From Pseudomonas alloputida (GTDB lineage: Bacteria > Pseudomonadota > Gammaproteobacteria > Pseudomonadales > Pseudomonadaceae), in contig NZ_CP128540.1 in the NCBI RefSeq assembly GCF_021283545.2, positions 3,197,501-3,261,500 on the forward strand: a stretch of DNA of 64,000 nucleotides. Direction: 5' to 3'. Under the pieces are notes generated by a model. It did no database searches, was not told where the DNA came from, and saw nothing but the letters and a program-made list of their open reading frames with translations. The first letter of the stretch is position 1, and the number at the start of each line of letters is the position of its first letter. Shown piece after piece: positions 60,032 to 64,000 of this stretch. The position numbers and the translations under genes were made by a program.

Positions 60032-60988
60032 CTACCTTGTCGGTTGGCTGGCGTACCGGGTCTTGAACAGCAAAGACCAGGTTGCCCGGCAATGACGCCA
60101 GCAGGCCTGAATGGCGCCCCAGCCGCGTCGTTTCAACAGCGCCTTGAGTGCCAGCACCAGGTCGCCCAGCGTGACCAGCAGCATGTGCAGGGCAAGCCCC
60201 GCCACCCCATGATGCTTGCGGAAGTACAGCAACTCGCTTTCGATCTGATAGGACGAGATCTGCCGGCTGGCGGCCTCCAGCTCCGCCACCGACTTGGAGC
60301 TTTCGCCACCGATGTGCACCACCGTGGTATGCGGGTAGAACACCACTTTCCAGCCCGCTTCCTTCACCCGCTTGCAGTGGTCCACCTCTTCGTAATAAAG
60401 GAAGTAGCGCGGGTCGAACAAACCCACCTTGTCGAGTACTTCGCGGCGCACCAGGTAGAAGCAGCCGGGCAACCAGTCACACTCGCGCACCGAGGCGTGG
60501 TCCCAGTTCATGTCGTCGACCATCTTCACCCCTGGGAAGAACCGCCCCAACCCGGTACGCCCGACGAACACATTGAGCGGTGTGGGGAAGTAGCGACAAC
60601 TGGGCTGCAGGTCGCCATCGCGACCCTCCAGGCGCACCCCCAGTACGCCGCACTCCGGGTGGGCGTCCATGTAGTCGAGCGTTTTTTGCAGCGAGTCGGC
60701 GGCAACGAAGGCATCGGTATTGAGCAGCAAGGCATACTTGCCCTTGAGGTGCGCCAACAACTGGTTGTTGGCCCGGCCGAAACCCACGTTCTGCTTGTTG
60801 CTCAGCAGCAGTGCCTCGGGGCACACCTGGGCCATGCGCTGCACCGAGTCATCGCGCGAGGCATTGTCGACCACCAGGTAACTGGCCAGCCGCTCGCTGT
60901 CGGCCCGGCGCAGCGCATCGAACATCGGCTGCAACAGTCCAGCGGTATTGAAGTTGACCACCATGACATCCACAGGTTTGCTAGCCAT
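60032..60988 (-). CDS. Glycosyltransferase family 2 (rhamnosyltransferase-like)
   Basis: The 318-residue enzyme has VMVVNFNTAGLLQPMFDALR, VVDNASRDDSVQRMA, LLNTDAFVAADSLQ and YEEVDHCKRVKEAGWKVVFY, as in WbbL-like rhamnosyltransferases. A C-terminal hydrophobic stretch may bind the membrane. It starts 1 bp after the stop of the upstream acyltransferase. Confidence 0.92.
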   Translation of the reverse strand: MASKPVDVMVVNFNTAGLLQPMFDALRRADSERLASYLVVDNASRDDSVQRMAQVCPEALLLSNKQNVGFGRANNQLLAHLKGKYALLLNTDAFVAADSLQKTLDYMDAHPECGVLGVRLEGRDGDLQPSCRYFPTPLNVFVGRTGLGRFFPGVKMVDDMNWDHASVRECDWLPGCFYLVRREVLDKVGLFDPRYFLYYEEVDHCKRVKEAGWKVVFYPHTTVVHIGGESSKSVAELEAASRQISSYQIESELLYFRKHHGVAGLALHMLLVTLGDLVLALKALLKRRGWGAIQACWRHCRATWSLLFKTRYASQPTR

Positions 60989-60989
60989 T

Positions 60990-61598
60990 TCAGCTGTCCC
61001 CGAAGAAATACTGACGTCTTTGCGCCATCAGTAACGGTTCCACTTCCGGGTCGTAGGCACCGTTGCGCTGCTTCACCAGATCGATCCATGGGTAGGCTTC
61101 GCAACGTGCCTCGACCCGCTTGATCAACTGTTCGGTGGTACAAATGAACTCGGCAGGGTTGCCACCATAGACGGTGCCTGGCGGCACGTCCTTGGTCACC
61201 ACCGCCCCTGCCGCCACGATGGATTCGGGCCCGATGGTCACGCGAGGCATCACGATCGCACCATGGCCGATGAAGCAATTGTCCTTGATGTCGATGAAAC
61301 CGACCGAATCCAGGTGCTTGCCAAAGCGATGCTCGATCAGCAATACCACCCCGTCATGACCGATCAACGTGCAGTCGGACAAGCCCACGCTGTTACCGAT
61401 ACGTACCAGCGACGGGTCGAGAAACTTGCAGCCTGTATTGACGTAGAAATTGCTGCCGACCGAATGAAAGTTGCCCCATCGGGCCAGATAGGCCCCCCAT
61501 TCAAGACCAGAGGGGTTGCAGAACCTCCTGTAGAATTTGCCACCTCGCCCGGTTGCATGGGCGTAGCGCGCCACTGCCTTGCGTATCCATCCTTTCAT
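60990..61598 (-). CDS. Hexapeptide-repeat acyltransferase (WcaF-like)
   Basis: The 202-residue protein carries hexapeptide repeats: VRIGNSVGLSDCTLIGHDGV, IKDNCFIGHGAIVMPRVTIG and PESIVAAGAVVTKDVPPGTV with YGGNPAEFI. This is the pattern of colanic-acid-type O-acetyltransferases. It probably decorates the polysaccharide. The ATG at 61598 is the best start; it lies 103 bp after the GMC gene. Confidence 0.9.
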   Translation of the reverse strand: MKGWIRKAVARYAHATGRGGKFYRRFCNPSGLEWGAYLARWGNFHSVGSNFYVNTGCKFLDPSLVRIGNSVGLSDCTLIGHDGVVLLIEHRFGKHLDSVGFIDIKDNCFIGHGAIVMPRVTIGPESIVAAGAVVTKDVPPGTVYGGNPAEFICTTEQLIKRVEARCEAYPWIDLVKQRNGAYDPEVEPLLMAQRRQYFFGDS

Positions 61599-61701
61599 AC
61601 TGCCTGGCCTCGCGATCTGAACAATCTGGAGTCTCCTGAGGCGTTCCGGTCTCGTTCTTCTAGGTGCTGACCGCATCGCACTCACCCGTGTACAACCTTC
61701 A

Positions 61702-63168
61702 TCACGCCGCGGCGCCGCTGGCCGCTTTCATCTTGTTATCGAGGTGGTCGGCCAGCCGCAAGGCAAATTGCAACAGCGGCATGGTCGGGTTGGAGGCGCC
61801 GCCCTTGGCAAAAATGCTGCTGCCGGCGACATACAGGTTTTCGGTACCGAACACCTTGCAATTGGCATCGACCACACCGAACTGCGGCGAGGCGGCCATG
61901 CGCGTGGTGCCCATGTGATGGGCATGGGGTGCCATTCTCAGCGGTATCGAGGTGTCGTAAACGAAATCGTTGAGCTTGACGAACCCCAGGTCCATGTCGG
62001 CGAACTGCTTGGCCAGTTCGCTGCCAATGCACTTGATGGTGTGCCGGTCTTCGGCGCTAAGCACCCAATTGACATTGACCTTGGCCACGCCCAGCGCATC
62101 CTTCTTGTCCAGCAGCGAAATGCGGCTGTGCAGGTTGGGGAACTGCTCGATCATGGTGCTGATCACGCCGTCACCAGGGCAGCTGAACTTGGCGACGAAG
62201 GCGACCTTGCTGGCAAACCCCATGTCGCAGGCCAGGCTCTCGAGAAAATACTTCACCTCGGCAGTGCGGCCATAAGTTTGCACATCGGCCAGCAAGGAGG
62301 CGGTGACATTGCCTTTACCGGCCTTGTACTCGTCGACGAAAGCATCGGTGGTGTAGTACTGGCGCGGCTCTGGGTCCTGCCCGGACTTGAGGATGAAAGT
62401 GCCCATTTCGATATTCAGGTGTTCCATGAAACACCCGCCGACCAGCCCTTCCTTGCTCACCACGCCTGCGGCCACCAGGGTCTCGCTGTTCAGCAACTGC
62501 CGGGCATTCTCGATGGCCCCTGTGGCCAGAATGAAATTTCCAGCCACCAGGCGTTGACGATTGCACTCATAGTCAGACAAAACCACCGCAGCCAGGTGGC
62601 CGGAAGCCTTGTCGAACTCCAGGTCAACGCAATTACAGTTGATGAACACATCCAGGCCTGGGGTCTGCTCCAGTGCTGTAGCGTACTTCTGCGCAAAACG
62701 TGTCGGCGTGCTGAGCAGAAAACGGTCCGCCTCGAAGTCACCGCCATTGAGACCGGCATTCATCGCGCGAAAATCCGAGCCAGGCGCCAGATCGACGATC
62801 TCCATGGCTGCCGGCAGAAAGCCTTCGATCTCCGAGTAGGGAATTGGCCAGCCCGGCAAGACGCCTGGCGGGGCGACGGCAAAATCCGAAGGGGTGAATG
62901 GTCGGCACCGGCCAGCCCAGTGATTGGAGGTGCCACCCAGGTAGCGCAGGCGGGTTTCCTCGGCATACAGTTCCAGGCCGGTGGATGAGCACGCGTACAA
63001 GTCTTGCGAGTGCGGCGCATATTCGCGCCCCCCGCCTTCGGCGATCATTACGCTCCAGCCGGCGGCTGCCAGGCGCAAGCCCAGGGTTATACCCGCCGGG
63101 CCGGCCCCGATGATGCAGAAATCATAGTGATCGCGCAGCGCCTTCTGCTGCTCAAAGTCCTTGATCAT
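61702..63168 (-). CDS. GMC-family FAD oxidoreductase
   Basis: The 488-residue flavoprotein has the FAD motif FCIIGAGPAGITLGLRLAAA, the GGTSNHWAGRCRPF stretch, and the GMC C-terminal signature HAHHMGTTRMAASPQFG with SNPTMPLLQFALRLADHL. GMC enzymes oxidise alcohols or sugars. No signal peptide is present, but the small upstream gene encodes a Tat signal and overlaps its start by 4 nt, so export as a complex is possible. Substrate may be a polymer sugar. Confidence 0.92.
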   Translation of the reverse strand: MIKDFEQQKALRDHYDFCIIGAGPAGITLGLRLAAAGWSVMIAEGGGREYAPHSQDLYACSSTGLELYAEETRLRYLGGTSNHWAGRCRPFTPSDFAVAPPGVLPGWPIPYSEIEGFLPAAMEIVDLAPGSDFRAMNAGLNGGDFEADRFLLSTPTRFAQKYATALEQTPGLDVFINCNCVDLEFDKASGHLAAVVLSDYECNRQRLVAGNFILATGAIENARQLLNSETLVAAGVVSKEGLVGGCFMEHLNIEMGTFILKSGQDPEPRQYYTTDAFVDEYKAGKGNVTASLLADVQTYGRTAEVKYFLESLACDMGFASKVAFVAKFSCPGDGVISTMIEQFPNLHSRISLLDKKDALGVAKVNVNWVLSAEDRHTIKCIGSELAKQFADMDLGFVKLNDFVYDTSIPLRMAPHAHHMGTTRMAASPQFGVVDANCKVFGTENLYVAGSSIFAKGGASNPTMPLLQFALRLADHLDNKMKAASGAAA

Positions 63169-63359
63169 GCTGACGCGTTCCGAAAGTAACGGGACGGCAA
63201 TACCCAACCGTTGATTACCACGAACCCGGGCTTTTCGACCGTCTTGCCCGCAACGGCCGCCGAGGCGCCGAACACCGCGCCCCCCGCGCCGAGCAAGACA
63301 CAGCTCTGGAGAAAGCCTCTACGACCCAACTGCGCAGTACAAAAAGTGAGCTTCCCCAT
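63165..63359 (-). CDS. Small twin-arginine signal protein, possible GMC partner
   Basis: The product is about 64 residues from the ATG at 63359, or 71 from an ATG at 63380. It has a Tat motif GRRGFLQSCVLLGAGGAVFG followed by a short tail with KPGFVVINGWVLPSRYF. Its stop overlaps the GMC start (ATGA). Some dehydrogenases use a small Tat-bearing subunit to carry the catalytic flavoprotein to the periplasm, as in gluconate 2-dehydrogenase; that role here is inferred. Confidence 0.8.
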   Translation of the reverse strand: MGKLTFCTAQLGRRGFLQSCVLLGAGGAVFGASAAVAGKTVEKPGFVVINGWVLPSRYFRNASA

Positions 63360-63404
63360 GTTCCCGTGACCTGTAGCCATGAAAGTTACACCCGGCAAAC
63401 TGCG

Positions 63405-64000
63405 CTACAGCCAGTTGAAAAAGGCCGTCAACAGTGCCCCGCACAGCGCCCCGACCAGCAACATCGGCAGTACCACCAGCTCACGTTTGAGGCTGAAGAT
63501 ATCCAGTTTGCAGTTCACATACACAACCAGCACCAGCGTTGGCGCAGCATGCAGGGCAACCCCCCAGATAGCCCACTCCACCCCGCCAATCGCCAGTAAC
63601 AGCGGCAACAGCCCCCATAACGAGACCAGGCGGATGATGTTGTCCATGGCCTGGTACTTGGTCAGGCCCAAGGCAATCCACACCTGATGAGCCAAGGTAT
63701 AGCGCAATACGATGAACGATAGCGAGAGAATCGCCAGCATCGGCCCGGCTTCGCGGTAGCGATCGTCATACATCCAGCCGATCAGCAGCGGGCTGGCGGT
63801 CAGGAAACCGCCACAAATGAACAGCACCAGCAGGTCGACCAGCAGCCGAAAGCGGAAATACAGCGCTTTCAGGCGCGGCTTGTCGTCGGCCCGGGCCGCT
63901 TCGCTGAAAGCAGGCAGCGCCACCGCGCCGACAATTTTCATGAGCGCGGTCTGCACCGCACCCAGGATCAGCACGGCGATCGAATACACACCCAGTTGCG
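63405..64000 (-). CDS. Polysaccharide flippase (Wzx-like), C-terminal part
   Basis: The frame is open to the right edge (QLGVYSIAVLI at the edge), so this is the last ~198 residues. It has about five membrane segments and the MATE/PST-type stretch IVGAVALPAFSEAARADDKP, followed by LIGWMYDDRYREAGPMLAIL. It is a polysaccharide transporter of the Wzx/MVF group and flips lipid-linked repeat units. It continues the operon. Confidence 0.88.
   Translation of the reverse strand, partial: QLGVYSIAVLILGAVQTALMKIVGAVALPAFSEAARADDKPRLKALYFRFRLLVDLLVLFICGGFLTASPLLIGWMYDDRYREAGPMLAILSLSFIVLRYTLAHQVWIALGLTKYQAMDNIIRLVSLWGLLPLLLAIGGVEWAIWGVALHAAPTLVLVVYVNCKLDIFSLKRELVVLPMLLVGALCGALLTAFFNWL

Noticed and set aside
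61744..62988. Long plus-strand frame opposite the GMC gene
   Set aside because: It is antisense to a complete GMC oxidoreductase with intact motifs.

Overview
The window is high-GC chromosomal DNA from a fluorescent Pseudomonas, almost certainly of the P. putida group. The evidence is the benABCD-benK-catA-benE-benF order with a XylS-type benR, P. putida-style REP palindromes (GGGAGCGGGC...), Crc/Hfq-type A-rich leaders, and an exopolysaccharide cluster whose gene order matches what I recall of the Pea cluster of strain KT2440. No plasmid or prophage backbone, tRNA, rRNA or CRISPR array is visible. Clearly mobile or accessory parts are one group II intron, two orphan RHS-tip genes, and possibly one stand-alone tyrosine recombinase.

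Layout. 1-5 kb: the 3' part of a multicopper oxidase with an Ig-like tail, a Sco1/SenC-cytochrome c fusion, and a membrane GGDEF-EAL protein. 5-6 kb: tyrosine recombinase. 6-12 kb: sugar-acid region with an SMP-30 lactonase and divergent LysR regulator, glycerate kinase, a CdaR-type regulator and an MFS permease. 12-21 kb: redox enzymes (Rieske/FAD reductase, aldo/keto reductase, old yellow enzyme, luciferase-like monooxygenase), a LysR regulator and a DUF457-type membrane protein. A group IIC-like intron sits at the terminator shared by the old yellow enzyme and the monooxygenase.

21-32 kb: benzoate catabolism on the minus strand. BenR activates benA; BenABC dioxygenase and BenD dehydrogenase make catechol; CatA opens the ring; BenK, BenE and BenF provide uptake. 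An orphan RHS gene lies between benR and benA, and its stop codon overlaps the BenR operator. A second RHS orphan lies upstream of benR. Both carry nearly the same palindrome upstream.

33-45 kb: a lipoprotein, a HisN-type phosphatase, a tandem Usp protein, a TonB receptor behind a probable Fur box, PagL, a small secreted protein, a PtrR-like LysR gene divergent from a Sad-type succinate semialdehyde dehydrogenase, a superfamily I helicase-like protein and an AraC regulator. 45-50 kb: putrescine/polyamine genes (gamma-glutamylpolyamine synthetase, periplasmic binding protein, PuuB-like oxidase) and a DUF3313 lipoprotein. 50-53 kb: L-serine dehydratase and a divergent LysR regulator.

52.7-64 kb: a tightly packed minus-strand exopolysaccharide operon that runs off the right edge: flippase, small Tat-signal protein, GMC oxidoreductase, two hexapeptide acyltransferases, three family-2 and one family-4 glycosyltransferases, a DUF535 protein, a WecG-type transferase and a WcaJ-type initiating transferase. 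Start codons were chosen by Shine-Dalgarno position and family N-termini; all functional calls are by motif recognition, without database searches.
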